Of a stretch of DNA of 64,000 bases, positions 26,370-36,651 are shown piece after piece (positions within the stretch are counted from its first letter, which is position 1; every line of letters starts with the position of its first letter). The stretch covers positions 109,700 to 173,699 of the forward strand of contig JAAWDP010000009.1 of assembly GCA_022793815.1 (NCBI GenBank). Direction: 5' to 3'. The DNA comes from Clostridia bacterium (lineage in GTDB: Bacteria; Bacillota; Clostridia; Christensenellales; Pumilibacteraceae). The notes under the pieces were generated by a model that searched no databases, was not told where the DNA came from, and worked only from the letters and a program-made list of their open reading frames with translations. The translations under genes and the position numbers were made by a program.

Positions 26370-26399
26370 TTGACTGACTCGGCTGTTTGGTGATATTAT
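26370..26399 (+). promoter_or_regulatory. Promoter of metK-recD2
   Basis: TTGACT (26370-26375), 18-bp spacer, TATTAT (26394-26399). The roughly 70-nt leader has a CGACGG/CCGTCG hairpin (26420-26439) without a T-run. It is too short for a known SAM riboswitch. Confidence 0.7.
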
Positions 26400-26477
26400 T
26401 AAGGAAACAAAAGTCCCGCCGACGGTGCGTGCGCCGTCGCCGCATAAGCGCAGGGAACAAATCGGAGAGCAACACAG

Positions 26478-27659
26478 ATGAAACAGTACGAACTATTTAC
26501 AAGCGAAAGCGTAACCGAGGGGCATCCCGATAAAGTCTGCGACCTTATCGCCGACACGATTTTGGACGCCGCGCTCAAAGACGACCCCGATAGCCGCATA
26601 GCCTGCGAGGTCTGCGCAACCACGGGTATGGTGATGGTCATGGGCGAATTTACGACCGAAACATACATAGACATTCCGCACCTTGTGCGCGGCGTCGTGC
26701 GCGGTATCGGCTATACCGACGCATCCTACGGATTCGATTGCGATACCTGCGCCGTGCTTACAAGCATAGACGAGCAGTCCAAGGACATTTCCGAATCGGT
26801 TACCAGCGCGCTGGAAAAACGCGAGAGCGGCAGCAACGATCGCTACGATGTGGTCGGCGCGGGTGACCAGGGTATGATGTTCGGATATGCTTGCAACGAA
26901 ACGAAAGAGTTAATGCCTCTGCCCATAATGCTGGCGCACGCTTTGACAAAAAAACTCGCCGAAGTGCGCAAAAACGGCACGCTCGGCTATCTGCGTCCCG
27001 ACGGAAAGGCGCAAGTCACCGTCGCTTACGAAAACGGCAAACCCGCATTTGTACATACGGTCGTCGTTTCCGCACAGCATTCACGCGATGTAAGCACGGA
27101 CAAGCTCCGTGCGGACATAACCGAAAAGGTCATAAAGGCGGTCATCGACGAAAGCCTTTTGAGAAAAGATACTAAGTTTTTCGTAAATCCGTCCGGCAGA
27201 TTCGTTATAGGCGGACCGCACGGCGACACGGGTGTCACGGGCAGAAAGATAATAGTGGATACCTACGGCGGAATGTGCCCCCACGGCGGCGGAGCGTTTT
27301 CCGGCAAAGACGCCACGAAGGTGGACAGAAGCGCAAGCTATTATGCGCGTTACGTCTGCAAGAACATAGTCGCCGCGCATCTTGCGGATAAAGTTCAATT
27401 GCAGGTGGCTTACGCGATAGGCAAGGCGGCGCCCGTTTCGCTGAATATAAACACATTCGGCACGGGTAAAATCGATGACGCGAAAATACTCGCGGCAGTC
27501 GAAAAGGTATTCGATTTCCGTCCCGCGGCAATAATAGAAAGCCTCGGGCTCGACCGCCCCGTATTCGCGGCAAGCACAAATTACGGACACTTCGGCAAAG
27601 AGGGAGCAAGCTGGGAGAGAACGGACAAAACCGACCTGCTTATAAAAGAAACAAAGTGA
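26478..27659 (+). CDS. metK: S-adenosylmethionine synthetase
   Basis: MetK makes S-adenosylmethionine from methionine and ATP. It has 393 residues. The signatures are [16 protein letters not shown] at the N-terminus, [12 protein letters not shown] (ATP/methionine loop) and [16 protein letters not shown] near residue 275. CGGAGA precedes the ATG. The stop codon overlaps the GTG start of recD2. SAM supply fits with the several SAM-using enzymes nearby, but linkage to a helicase gene is probably only transcriptional convenience. Confidence 0.97.
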   Translation: MKQYELFTSESVTEGHPDKVCDLIADTILDAALKDDPDSRIACEVCATTGMVMVMGEFTTETYIDIPHLVRGVVRGIGYTDASYGFDCDTCAVLTSIDEQSKDISESVTSALEKRESGSNDRYDVVGAGDQGMMFGYACNETKELMPLPIMLAHALTKKLAEVRKNGTLGYLRPDGKAQVTVAYENGKPAFVHTVVVSAQHSRDVSTDKLRADITEKVIKAVIDESLLRKDTKFFVNPSGRFVIGGPHGDTGVTGRKIIVDTYGGMCPHGGGAFSGKDATKVDRSASYYARYVCKNIVAAHLADKVQLQVAYAIGKAAPVSLNINTFGTGKIDDAKILAAVEKVFDFRPAAIIESLGLDRPVFAASTNYGHFGKEGASWERTDKTDLLIKETK

Positions 27660-29869
27660 CTTTAACGGGCGATGTGGAAATAATCCGTTTTCGTAACGAA
27701 ACGAACGGATACAGCGTCGTAATCTTGGACGTAGAGGGCGAACCCGTGACATGCGCGGGCAGTTTTCCTCCGCTCAAAGAAGGCATGACTTTGAAAGTGG
27801 ACGGCAGATACACCGTGCATCCCAAATTCGGCCGCCAGTTTGCCGTGGAAAGCGCAAGCGCGGTAATGCCGAAAGCCGCCGACGGTATGGTCAGGTATCT
27901 GGGAAGCGGCATAATCAAGGGCATGGGACCCAAAACCGCGCTCGCCGTGGTAAACAGATTCGGCGAAAAGACTTTCGACATACTGGAAAACATGCCGCTC
28001 AGACTGGCTGAAATAAAGGGCATTTCCCGGCAGAAAGCGGCGCAGATAGGCGTGCAGTTCGGCGAAATGAAAAACATGAACGAAGCCATGCTGTTCATGC
28101 AGTCCAACGGCATAACGCTGTCTGCCGCGCTCAAAATCTACGATACGTATAAGGATAAAACCGTCGCTGCGGTCAAAGAAAATCCGTATCGCCTCATAGA
28201 AGACGTTGACGGAATAGGCTTTGTCCGCGCGGATACAATAGCCAAAAAGCTCGGCTTCGACGAGTGCGGAGACGCTCGCCTTCGCGCGGGACTTGTGTAT
28301 ACGCTGAAAGAGAGCTGTGACGCGGGCGGAAATACGTTTCTGCCGACCGACGAACTTATAAGCGCGACGCTCGGACTGCTCGGCGCAGGCAGCGAAGAAA
28401 TGCTTTACGAAATTATAGACGACCTCGTTATAAGCGGCGTGCTCAAAAAAATAATGGTCGGCGATATAGAAGACGCGGTAATGCTCAGAAGAATCTACCG
28501 CGCGGAAAAAGGCGCGGCGGTGTCGCTTGCAAGACTGCTTTCAAGCCACAGCATGCTTGTCGAAGATGTGACGTCGGACATAGCGATGTTCGAAACCGCA
28601 AACTCAATCACGCTTGCCGCCAAACAGAAAGAAGCGGTGACGCTGGCGGTAAACAGCGGCGTCTGCGTGCTTACGGGCGGTCCGGGAACGGGCAAGACCA
28701 CGATAGTCAAATGCATACTCGAAATTCTCACCGGGCGCGGCGAAAAAGTAATGCTCATGGCGCCTACGGGACGCGCGGCAAAGCGTTTGGGAGAAAGCAC
28801 GGGCAAGGACGCAAGCACGATACATCGCGCTCTCGCCGCGCTCGACGGCGACGACGGAGAAGGCACGGGACAGTGTTTCAACGCCGATACCGTTATAGTG
28901 GACGAGGTGTCGATGATGGACGTGTATCTGACTGATATGCTGCTCAAACGCCTGCGTCCCGAATCGAAAATAATTTTCGTCGGCGACAGCGACCAGCTTC
29001 CCAGCGTCGGAGCGGGCAACGTGCTTGCCGACATGCTGTCGGGCGGAGAAATACCGTCTGTCAGACTGGACGCGATTTTCCGTCAGGACAGAGAAAGTCT
29101 GATAGTTTTAAACGCGCATAAAATAAACGGCGGGGAAATGCCCGAGCTTTCGCGCACCGACGGGGATTTCTTTTTCTCGTCGGCGGAAGACGCGGAAACC
29201 GCCGCAGCCGCAGTCGTGGACATGGCTGCGCGTCGTATTCCGAAATACCTCGGCTGCGACCCGTACAAAGTGCAGGTGCTCGCGCCCATGAAGAACGGCG
29301 CGTGCGGAACGTCGTCGCTGAACGCCCGATTGCGCGAGGCAATGAATCCGCGCGGCACGGGAGAGGAACTGCACGACGAAACGGCGGTGTGGCGCGTCGG
29401 CGATAAGGTAATGCACACCGTGAACAACTACATGCTCGAATGGACAAACTATTCGGTCGGCGGCTCGAACGGAAAAGGCGTGTTCAACGGCGACCTCGGA
29501 TTGATAACTGCGGTGCGCAAGGACATGGGCGAGATAGACGTGAGATTCGAGGACGGACGCGAGGCGACGTACACAAGCGAACTGCGCGGACAGCTCGCTG
29601 CGGCTTACGCAATCACCGTGCATAAATCGCAGGGCAGCGAGTTCGACGCCGTGATAGTGCCCGTAGTCGGCGGCGCACCGATGATAATGACGCGCAACCT
29701 GCTGTATACCGCAATAACCCGTGCGAAAAAAATGGCGGTTTTGGTGGGCAGTAAGTATTGGGTCAAGAGAATGGTCGACAATAATTATATACGCAAGCGT
29801 TACAGCGCGCTTTCCGAGTTTATAACCGAAGCCGTTGCGGACGACAAACTGCTGCATTCTCTCGGATAG
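27656..29869 (+). CDS. recD2: RecD2-type 5'-3' DNA helicase
   Basis: RecD2 is a superfamily 1B helicase active without RecBC, involved in repair and fork stability. It has 737 residues. The N-terminal OB-like domain and helix-hairpin-helix region (residues about 85-190, [15 protein letters not shown] and [13 protein letters not shown]) mark RecD2. Walker A is GGPGTGKTT (about residue 341), Walker B DEVSMMD, and motif VI near the C-terminus reads [11 protein letters not shown]. The GTG start overlaps the metK stop (GTGA). Confidence 0.93.
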   Translation: MTLTGDVEIIRFRNETNGYSVVILDVEGEPVTCAGSFPPLKEGMTLKVDGRYTVHPKFGRQFAVESASAVMPKAADGMVRYLGSGIIKGMGPKTALAVVNRFGEKTFDILENMPLRLAEIKGISRQKAAQIGVQFGEMKNMNEAMLFMQSNGITLSAALKIYDTYKDKTVAAVKENPYRLIEDVDGIGFVRADTIAKKLGFDECGDARLRAGLVYTLKESCDAGGNTFLPTDELISATLGLLGAGSEEMLYEIIDDLVISGVLKKIMVGDIEDAVMLRRIYRAEKGAAVSLARLLSSHSMLVEDVTSDIAMFETANSITLAAKQKEAVTLAVNSGVCVLTGGPGTGKTTIVKCILEILTGRGEKVMLMAPTGRAAKRLGESTGKDASTIHRALAALDGDDGEGTGQCFNADTVIVDEVSMMDVYLTDMLLKRLRPESKIIFVGDSDQLPSVGAGNVLADMLSGGEIPSVRLDAIFRQDRESLIVLNAHKINGGEMPELSRTDGDFFFSSAEDAETAAAAVVDMAARRIPKYLGCDPYKVQVLAPMKNGACGTSSLNARLREAMNPRGTGEELHDETAVWRVGDKVMHTVNNYMLEWTNYSVGGSNGKGVFNGDLGLITAVRKDMGEIDVRFEDGREATYTSELRGQLAAAYAITVHKSQGSEFDAVIVPVVGGAPMIMTRNLLYTAITRAKKMAVLVGSKYWVKRMVDNNYIRKRYSALSEFITEAVADDKLLHSLG

Positions 29870-29877
29870 GAGATTAT

Positions 29878-30702
29878 ATGGACAAAAACAAGTATAACAA
29901 GACGCTCATGGCGGCGGTTCGCGCAGTGCTCGCCGTCGGAGGCTTTTTGCTCGGCGCGGGATTTACCGTGCTGTTTTTCCGCTATAACCCAAGCGCCGTA
30001 AAGGACTATCTGAAAATAATTTTCGTCGCAAGCGGCGGACTGCTTTTGGGACTTACGCTGCTGCTTTCGTCGCGTCCCATAGTCGCGCTCGTCGCAGTCA
30101 TGGCGTCCTCGCTGAAAAAGTTTTTTTCGGCAAAAGCCCCCGCGGAAGTCGCAGGCTTCGTGCTCGGCATTTGCGTGGGACTTTTGCTCACGCTCGTAAT
30201 TTACGTGGTGCTCGAAGTGTTCGTTCCGATAAAACCGCTCAACATCGCGCTCACGGTACTGTGCGCCCTGCTGTTTTGCTTCGTCGGAGCGTTCGTTTTC
30301 GCCCGCACTCTCAAAGCCGCCGAAAGCGAACCCGAGGAAAGCGGGGAAGAGGTCGTGGAAACAGGCTTTCGCGGCTATATCCTTACTTCGAAAGCATTTT
30401 TCGACCCGCGGGCGGAAATGCTCGTCGGAAAATGGCTGCACGGCAAACTGGTCGTGCTGGCGAAAAGCGTCGGAAAATTCGCGGAAGCCGAAGAGGAAAC
30501 CGCGCTTGCGGCGCTGAAAACATACCGCGTTCTCGTCGCGCAGTGCAAACTGAAAACGGTCGAGTTCGACAAGGGCGGCAGCGAGGAAGAGGACGTAATG
30601 CGCTATGCCGCGACTCGCAGCCTCGCCGTGGTGACGTCGGGGGAAATAGACCCCGCGCTTTGCAACGAAAAAGTGCGTGTGCTCGATTTGTCCGCGCTCT
30701 AA
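29878..30702 (+). CDS. YacL-like membrane protein with degenerate PIN domain
   Basis: The protein has 274 residues. Four hydrophobic helices fill about residues 10-145, as in YacL. The C-terminal half then follows the PIN/TRAM pattern: a YILTSKAFFDPRA start where active PIN domains have LDTS, LHGKLVVLAKSVGKFAEAEEE at the position of the conserved second acidic residue, and DVMRYAATRSLAVVTSGEIDPA where family members have LAxxxxxxIITND. The first catalytic Asp is missing, so nuclease activity is doubtful. It follows recD2 by 8 bp with AGGAGAT before the ATG. The homology assignment is mine from pattern and should be tested by profile search. Confidence 0.55.
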   Translation: MDKNKYNKTLMAAVRAVLAVGGFLLGAGFTVLFFRYNPSAVKDYLKIIFVASGGLLLGLTLLLSSRPIVALVAVMASSLKKFFSAKAPAEVAGFVLGICVGLLLTLVIYVVLEVFVPIKPLNIALTVLCALLFCFVGAFVFARTLKAAESEPEESGEEVVETGFRGYILTSKAFFDPRAEMLVGKWLHGKLVVLAKSVGKFAEAEEETALAALKTYRVLVAQCKLKTVEFDKGGSEEEDVMRYAATRSLAVVTSGEIDPALCNEKVRVLDLSAL

Positions 30703-30719
30703 TAATGACCGCTCATAAC

Positions 30720-30749
30720 TTGACAAACGCCGCGTGAAAAAAGTATAAT
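30720..30749 (+). promoter_or_regulatory. Promoter of the MFS-like gene and downstream fhs
   Basis: TTGACA (30720-30725), 18-bp spacer, TATAAT (30744-30749); both hexamers are consensus. The GTG start of the next gene lies 40 bp downstream after AAGGAG. Confidence 0.8.
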
Positions 30750-30789
30750 ATATTCGGTGCGAAAAGCGCCGTGAGATAAGGAGCGACGA

Positions 30790-32058
30790 GTGGAAAACCG
30801 CGAAACCAACTTAAAACTTACGCCCGTAAGAAGCATGCTCATAGGCAGCAGCGGTCTTTTCAAGGCGGTTTGGATTCCTTTTATCGTGCTCTTGGGCGTG
30901 CGGCTGGCACGCACTTGCGGCACGGTCGCGGCGGCGGTAATTCTCGGAGCGGGGGCGGTTGCGGCGGCAGCGGTCATACCGCTGGCTTATTTTATCGTAA
31001 AAAGAACGCGCGGCAATTTCTGGGGCAGATACCACTTTATTTTCGCGCTCGACGTTTTGACGGTATCCCTGCTTTGCGCATTGCTTTGGGGCAGCGGCGA
31101 AAGCGACAGCCTCGGCGCTAAAACGACCGCCGCGGCGGTATGTTTTCCGTTGTTTTGCGTAGGCATGTGCAGTATACATTACATTTCCAAGGCGGTAAGC
31201 GACCGTCTGACGGGCGAGGACGTTCACACCGAAAAATACCGCGGCGTGTTCGACGCTCTTTCTCTCATAGTCGGACTTGCGTTTTGCGCGCTGCCGCTTA
31301 CGGGATTGGGAGAGGACGGAGTCGGCTATGTCTGCGGCGTTTCCGTACTCGTGCTCGGACTTGTTTTCTATTTTTCTACAACCTCGTCGCTGCCGCGTTT
31401 CGTGCGTCCGCTCGCCGAAAAGCCGACGCTCAAAAAGACCTACCGCGAATTTTTCGGGCGTCCTTCGCCGAAAGCGGGAATGTCCGCCGCCGCATTTTTC
31501 TTCGCGGCGGTCGGAGCGGTATGTGCGCTCGGCTATGCGTCCGACCTTGCACGCGTGCAGAATTTCGGACCTGCCGTTACCGTTATTTCCTGCGCCGCGT
31601 TCGCCGCATGCGCCGCCGCAATGTTCGTGATGTCGGGAGAGCGCTCGTTTTCCGTCGCGGCGTCTGCCGTCGGAAGCGCGCTGTGCACGGCGGTGTGCAT
31701 TGCTCTGACGCTCGTGTTCAGACTCGCAAGTCTTTCTCACGAAGTCGGCGCGGTTATTGTTTTGTGCGCTTTCATCTTGCTCGGCGCGGGATTCGGACTG
31801 CTGCTCGGAAGCGCGTCCGTTGCTCTCCGCACTTATTCCGGCAAAAAGCGTTCCGGCATAAAATACTGTTCGAAAATGATGCTGCTCGTCTTTGCCGTAG
31901 GAATCGGAAGCGCGCTGGCGGCGGTGCTTTACGGATTGCCGAGGGGCTCGGACATTACGTTCGCATGCATTGCCGGTGCGGCGGCTCTCACGTGCACCGC
32001 GCTTGTCGCGGCGGTCTATGCGGATAAAAAGCGCGGGAGGGATAAAAGCATTGATTAA
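30790..32058 (+). CDS. Multi-spanning membrane protein, MFS-like
   Basis: This 422-residue protein has about twelve hydrophobic helices in two halves, with a long charged loop in the middle (about residues 200-225, FVRPLAEKPTLKKTYREFFGRPSP). That halves-plus-loop layout fits a major-facilitator type permease, but no substrate motif is recognised. An early charged RLTGEDVHTEKYRGVFDAL lies between helices 4 and 5, roughly where MFS proteins have a conserved motif. The GTG start follows AAGGAG. The next small gene begins inside its 3' end, and fhs follows, so it may be linked to one-carbon metabolism. That link is inference. Confidence 0.65.
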   Translation: MENRETNLKLTPVRSMLIGSSGLFKAVWIPFIVLLGVRLARTCGTVAAAVILGAGAVAAAAVIPLAYFIVKRTRGNFWGRYHFIFALDVLTVSLLCALLWGSGESDSLGAKTTAAAVCFPLFCVGMCSIHYISKAVSDRLTGEDVHTEKYRGVFDALSLIVGLAFCALPLTGLGEDGVGYVCGVSVLVLGLVFYFSTTSSLPRFVRPLAEKPTLKKTYREFFGRPSPKAGMSAAAFFFAAVGAVCALGYASDLARVQNFGPAVTVISCAAFAACAAAMFVMSGERSFSVAASAVGSALCTAVCIALTLVFRLASLSHEVGAVIVLCAFILLGAGFGLLLGSASVALRTYSGKKRSGIKYCSKMMLLVFAVGIGSALAAVLYGLPRGSDITFACIAGAAALTCTALVAAVYADKKRGRDKSID

Positions 32059-32422
32059 GGTAAGCGAAGTATTCGGAGAAGCCGCAGACGCGGCTTGCGC
32101 GCGTTTCGGCATAAAGCGCGGCGAATACGACAGAGTGTTCGCACAGGAAGGCGAATGCCGCGGCGTGGGGCTGACCTCGCTTGTCGGCGGCGAAATAGTG
32201 ATAGGCGAGTGCGTAAGCGACGGCGGAGCGCTTGCAAAGGAGCTGCTGCTGCGCACGCTGCTGCTCGACGCGACGCGCGTCGAAAATTTCAAGACGGTTA
32301 TAAACGGCGACGGCGACTATACGCGCTACGGCTTCGAAAAAGAGTCCGACGGACGCTGGGTCGCAATTACGGATAAAATAATATTTCCGCACGAGTGCAA
32401 AGGAGAACATAATGTTAAGTGA
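32051..32422 (+). CDS. Hypothetical protein, 123 aa
   Basis: The family is not recognised. The order LIKVSEVFGEAADAACARF, GLTSLVGGEIVIG, ELLLRTLLLDATRVENFKTV and then YTRYGFEKESDGRWVAI resembles a reduced GNAT acyltransferase fold, with a YGF close to the end as in the GNAT GF motif, but no acetyl-CoA loop is evident. I choose the TTG at 32051, which follows GGGAGGG at 9 bp and overlaps the previous gene by 8 bp. It overlaps the fhs start by 11 bp, so it is translated from the same message. Confidence 0.5.
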   Translation: MIKVSEVFGEAADAACARFGIKRGEYDRVFAQEGECRGVGLTSLVGGEIVIGECVSDGGALAKELLLRTLLLDATRVENFKTVINGDGDYTRYGFEKESDGRWVAITDKIIFPHECKGEHNVK

Positions 32423-34046
32423 CATCGAAATCGCAAGAGCGGCACAACTCAAACCGATTGCGGACGTGGCGAAATCCCTCTCGATAGACCCGGGCAGCCT
32501 TATACCTTACGGCAAGTACATGGCTAAGACCGACGGGCGCGGCAAGAAAAAAGGTAAGTTGATACTTGTCACCGCAATAAATCCTACGGCGGCGGGCGAG
32601 GGTAAAACCACCGTTTCCGTAGGACTTGCCGACGCCATGAAAAAGATAGGCAAAAACGTGTGCCTTGCGCTCCGCGAACCTTCGCTCGGTCCCGTGTTCG
32701 GCGTCAAGGGCGGCGCAGCAGGCGGCGGCTACGCGCAAATCGCGCCCATGGAAAACATCAACCTTCACTTTACGGGCGATTTGCACGCGATAACCTCGGC
32801 AAACAATTTGCTTGCCGCAATGATAGATAATCACATATATTTCGGCAACGAACTTCGCATAAAAAAAGTCACTTGGCGCCGCTGCCTCGATTTGAACGAC
32901 CGCGCGCTCAGAAACACCGTCAGCGGACTTAATTGGGGGTCGACGCGCGAAGACGGCTTCGACATCACCGCCGCAAGCGAAATCATGGCTGTGTTCTGCT
33001 TGGCAAAGGACTTGAACGACCTTAAAAAACGTCTCGGCGATATAGTTATAGGCGAGGATTACGAGGGACGCGACGTTACCGCAAAAGACCTCAAAGCGGA
33101 CGAAGCAATGACAGTTTTGCTTGCCGACGCGCTCAAACCCAACCTTGTGCAGACTTTGGAAGGCGTGCCCGCATTCGTACACGGCGGTCCGTTCGCAAAC
33201 ATAGCTCACGGCTGCAACAGCGTCATAGCCACCGAAACCGCGCTTTCCTACGCCGACTACGTTGTCACGGAGGCAGGCTTCGGAGCGGATTTGGGAGCGG
33301 AAAAATTCCTCGACATCAAGTGCCGCATGGCAAATTTAAAACCCGCGGCGGCGGTAATAGTAGCCACTGTGCGCGCGCTCAAATGCGCGGGCGGCGTAAA
33401 GAAAGAAGAGCTCTCTCTTCGTAACGACGCCGCGCTCGAAAGAGGTCTGCCCAACCTTATAAAGCATATAGAGAACATGAAAAACGTCTACGGCTTGAAT
33501 ATCGTGGTTGCCGTAAACAGATTCGCAACCGACGAGGACGCCGAAATCGAAATAATCCAAAAGGCATGCTCGAAAGTCGGCGCGGAAGCGGTATGCTGCG
33601 AATGTTTTGCGCGCGGCGGCGACGGCGGCAAAGCGCTCGCCGAAAAGACGGTTGCGGCGGCGGAAAAGAAAAGCGCGCTTACGCTGTGCTACGACGATGC
33701 CGACGACATAAAGACAAAAATAGAAAAAGTGGCAAAGCGCATTTACGGCGCAAAAGGCGTGCGCTTTCTGCCTGCCGCGCAAAAGAAACTCGTGTCGCTC
33801 GGCGAGAAAGCAAAGGGCTTGCCCGTGTGTATAGCCAAAACGCAATACTCGCTTTCCGACAATCCGGCGCTGCTCGGCAGACCCGAGAATTTCGAAATAA
33901 CCGTGCGCGACCTTATGCTTCGCGGCGGAGCGAAATTCGTGGTCGCGCTCGCAGGCGACATCTTCCTCATGCCGGGGCTTCCCAAAGTCCCCAATGCGGA
34001 AAAAATGACCATAACGGCGGACGGCATAGTTTCGGGTCTGTTTTAA
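32412..34046 (+). CDS. fhs: Formate--tetrahydrofolate ligase
   Basis: Fhs makes 10-formyl-tetrahydrofolate from formate, THF and ATP, feeding one-carbon units to purines and in acetogens to the Wood-Ljungdahl path. It has 544 residues. The P-loop is in PTAAGEGKTTVSVGLADAM, and EPSLGPVFGVKGGAAGGGYAQ and NLHFTGDLHAITSANNLLAA are highly conserved blocks. AAAGGAG precedes the ATG. No other Wood-Ljungdahl gene is in the window, so a purine/folate role is the safe reading. Confidence 0.97.
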   Translation: MLSDIEIARAAQLKPIADVAKSLSIDPGSLIPYGKYMAKTDGRGKKKGKLILVTAINPTAAGEGKTTVSVGLADAMKKIGKNVCLALREPSLGPVFGVKGGAAGGGYAQIAPMENINLHFTGDLHAITSANNLLAAMIDNHIYFGNELRIKKVTWRRCLDLNDRALRNTVSGLNWGSTREDGFDITAASEIMAVFCLAKDLNDLKKRLGDIVIGEDYEGRDVTAKDLKADEAMTVLLADALKPNLVQTLEGVPAFVHGGPFANIAHGCNSVIATETALSYADYVVTEAGFGADLGAEKFLDIKCRMANLKPAAAVIVATVRALKCAGGVKKEELSLRNDAALERGLPNLIKHIENMKNVYGLNIVVAVNRFATDEDAEIEIIQKACSKVGAEAVCCECFARGGDGGKALAEKTVAAAEKKSALTLCYDDADDIKTKIEKVAKRIYGAKGVRFLPAAQKKLVSLGEKAKGLPVCIAKTQYSLSDNPALLGRPENFEITVRDLMLRGGAKFVVALAGDIFLMPGLPKVPNAEKMTITADGIVSGLF

Positions 34047-34104
34047 GCCGCGGCATCGTCTTTAAAAAACAGCACATTCAATACTTGAAAAGGACACTTG
34101 ACAA

Positions 34105-35718
34105 ATGGCAAACTTTATCGAAGACATAATCGAAAAAGACCTTGCGGAAGGTAAGTACGATAAAATCGTTACCCGTTTTCCGCCCGAACCCAACGGCTGT
34201 CTGCATATCGGTCATGCAAAGGCGATATGCCTCGACTATTACGGCACCGCAGTTAAATACGGCGGCAAATGCAACCTGCGTTTCGACGACACCAACCCCG
34301 TCAAAGAGGACGAGGAGTTTGTCGAATCCATAATCGACACCGTCAAATGGCTGGGATGGAAGGGCGACATATATTATGCGTCCGACTATTTCGACGAGAT
34401 GTACGAGTGCGCGGTCAAACTCATCAAAAAGGGCAAGGCTTACGTCGACGACATAACGCCCGAGCAGATGAAAGAACTGCGCGGCACGCTTACCGAACCG
34501 GGCAGGGAAACCGCCAACCGCAACCGCTCGGTCGAAGAAAACCTCAAACTGTTCAAAGATATGAAAGAGGGCAGAGTGCCCGACGGCGCGCTGGTGCTTA
34601 GAGCCAAAATAGACATGGCGTCGCCGAATATAAACATGCGCGACCCGATTATCTACCGCGTGGTGCGCGCGCGCCATCACAGACAGGGCGACAAGTGGTG
34701 CATCTACCCGATGTACGATTTCGCACATCCGCTCGAAGACGCGGTCGAGGGCATAACGCATTCGCTCTGTACGCTCGAATTCGAAGACCACCGTCCGCTG
34801 TACGACTGGGTGCTCAAAGAATGCGGATTCGAAAATCCTCCGCACCAGTACGAATTCGCGCGGCTTAACATCGAACGCACGATAATGAGCAAACGCTATC
34901 TCAAAAAACTCGTCGACGAGGGCGTGGTGGACGGATGGGACGACCCTCGCATGCCCACGCTTGCGGGGCTTCGCCGCCGCGGTTATACGCCTGCGTCCAT
35001 ACGCACTTTCTGCGAGCGTATCGGCATAGCCAAAGCCAACAGCACAGTAGAGGCGGGACAGCTCGAAAGCTGCATACGCGAAGAACTCAATAGGACGGCG
35101 CCTCGCGTAATGGCGGTACTCGACCCCGTGGAACTGGAAATAACCAATGTCGGCGAAGATTACTCGCAAGTCTGCGAACTCGAAATCAATCCTTCCGACG
35201 AGAGCGCAGGCACACGCAGAATAGACTTCGGCAAACACCTCTATATCGAGCAGAGCGACTTCGCGCTCGACCCTCCGCCCAAATACCACCGTCTTACGCT
35301 CGGCGGCGTGGTGCGGCTCAAAGGCGCGTATATAATCAGGTGCACGAACGTAGACGCGGAAGACGGCAAAGTGAAAAAGGTGTATGCCGAGATAATCGAG
35401 GGGACGAAAAGCGGCGGCGCTTCGCCCGTAAAAGCCAAGGGCGTAATTCACTGGGTCAACGCGAAAGACTGCGTGGACATAGAGGCGCGGCTGTACGACT
35501 ATCTGCTTAACGCAGGCGACGAGGATAAAGATTTTTCCGAACGCATGAATGCGGAATCGCTTGTCGTCAAACATGCCAAAGCCGAAAAATGCCTTGCCGC
35601 CGCAAAACCGCTCGACTCTTTCCAGTTCATGCGCCAGGGCTATTTCTGCCGCGACCTCAAATCGAAAGGGCTCGTGTTCAACAGAACGGTGGAACTGAAA
35701 GATTCGTTCCGCAAATAA
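34105..35718 (+). CDS. glnS: Glutaminyl-tRNA synthetase
   Basis: GlnS charges tRNA-Gln directly with glutamine. It has 537 residues. The class I HIGH motif is in [16 protein letters not shown], where P-N rather than the P-S of GluRS marks GlnRS, and the KMSKS loop reads IMSKRYL. The C-terminal beta-barrels ([17 protein letters not shown]) are complete. Many Bacillota lack GlnRS and use the GatCAB amidation route, so its presence is informative about the lineage. An AAAGGACACT site lies before the ATG. Confidence 0.95.
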   Translation: MANFIEDIIEKDLAEGKYDKIVTRFPPEPNGCLHIGHAKAICLDYYGTAVKYGGKCNLRFDDTNPVKEDEEFVESIIDTVKWLGWKGDIYYASDYFDEMYECAVKLIKKGKAYVDDITPEQMKELRGTLTEPGRETANRNRSVEENLKLFKDMKEGRVPDGALVLRAKIDMASPNINMRDPIIYRVVRARHHRQGDKWCIYPMYDFAHPLEDAVEGITHSLCTLEFEDHRPLYDWVLKECGFENPPHQYEFARLNIERTIMSKRYLKKLVDEGVVDGWDDPRMPTLAGLRRRGYTPASIRTFCERIGIAKANSTVEAGQLESCIREELNRTAPRVMAVLDPVELEITNVGEDYSQVCELEINPSDESAGTRRIDFGKHLYIEQSDFALDPPPKYHRLTLGGVVRLKGAYIIRCTNVDAEDGKVKKVYAEIIEGTKSGGASPVKAKGVIHWVNAKDCVDIEARLYDYLLNAGDEDKDFSERMNAESLVVKHAKAEKCLAAAKPLDSFQFMRQGYFCRDLKSKGLVFNRTVELKDSFRK

Positions 35719-35766
35719 TTTCGGCGGCTTTGCTGCCCGATAACAACGAATAACAGGAGGCTTGAT

Positions 35767-36651
35767 ATGAATATATTGCTGACCGGCGGAAACGGATTTA
35801 TCGGTAAAAATTTCATCGAAAAGTACGGCAGTAAATACAATATCTTCGCGCCGTCGTCGCACGAAGTCGATTTGATGCAGATACGGCAGGTGTCAGACTA
35901 TTTCAAAGACAAACACTTCGACGTCGTCATACATGCGGCAGGCAAGAGCGACGGCTACTACGGCAGCGAGAAACAGGCGGACAATCTCGTCATGTTCAAA
36001 AACGTCCAGTACGAATCCATTTTGCACGGCGTTAAAAAACTGCTCGTGATAGGCGATGCGGCGGATTTCGACCGCAGCCGTCCGCTCGACGGCGTACCCG
36101 AAACCGAGTTCGGCAAAAGCATACCGCAGGACGCTTACGGACTCGGCAGATATCTCATAACCATGCTCGCGTCCAAGGACAAAATAAGCACGGTGCTCAG
36201 ATTTTTCACGGTCTACGGCAAATACTGCGACGTAGCCTCGTCCAAGACAATGGAACTTACGGCGCGCGGCGTTACGGGCAAAAAGAACGCCGTCATAGAG
36301 CGCGACCGCACATTCGGCGCGGTGTATGTCGACGACGCCGTGAAGATTATCGCCGCATTCGCGGATAACGATTTCGAAAAAGGCGAGTACAATATAGCGT
36401 CCGATACGCCGCTTTCGCTGTCCTTCGTTGCAAAGACAGCAAAACGGCTGGCGAAAAAGGACGGCAGGGAAATAAACGTAAGCATCCTCGACGAAACCGA
36501 GGACAACATATATACGGGCAGCGTGGAAAAGCTCATGAGCGTCATGCCGAAACTGCGCTTCACCTCTCACGCGACTGCGCTCAAACAGGTTTACGAACAT
36601 CTTAAAAAACATAAATCACAGGCAAAACCCAAAGAGGCAGGCAAGCAGTGA
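35767..36651 (+). CDS. Extended SDR, NAD-dependent epimerase/dehydratase
   Basis: This 294-residue protein has a Rossmann N-terminus LLTGGNGFIGKNF (GxxGxxG) and conserved HAAG. The substrate is probably a nucleotide sugar. The catalytic YxxxK is altered: residues 124-128 read YGLGR, with Arg at the Lys position. The LRFFTVYGKY block matches LRxFxVYG of nucleotide-sugar epimerases. Without the Lys the enzyme may be slow or use Arg instead. AGGAGG precedes the ATG. It overlaps the next phosphatase gene by GTGA and is probably in one unit with alaS. Confidence 0.72.
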   Translation: MNILLTGGNGFIGKNFIEKYGSKYNIFAPSSHEVDLMQIRQVSDYFKDKHFDVVIHAAGKSDGYYGSEKQADNLVMFKNVQYESILHGVKKLLVIGDAADFDRSRPLDGVPETEFGKSIPQDAYGLGRYLITMLASKDKISTVLRFFTVYGKYCDVASSKTMELTARGVTGKKNAVIERDRTFGAVYVDDAVKIIAAFADNDFEKGEYNIASDTPLSLSFVAKTAKRLAKKDGREINVSILDETEDNIYTGSVEKLMSVMPKLRFTSHATALKQVYEHLKKHKSQAKPKEAGKQ

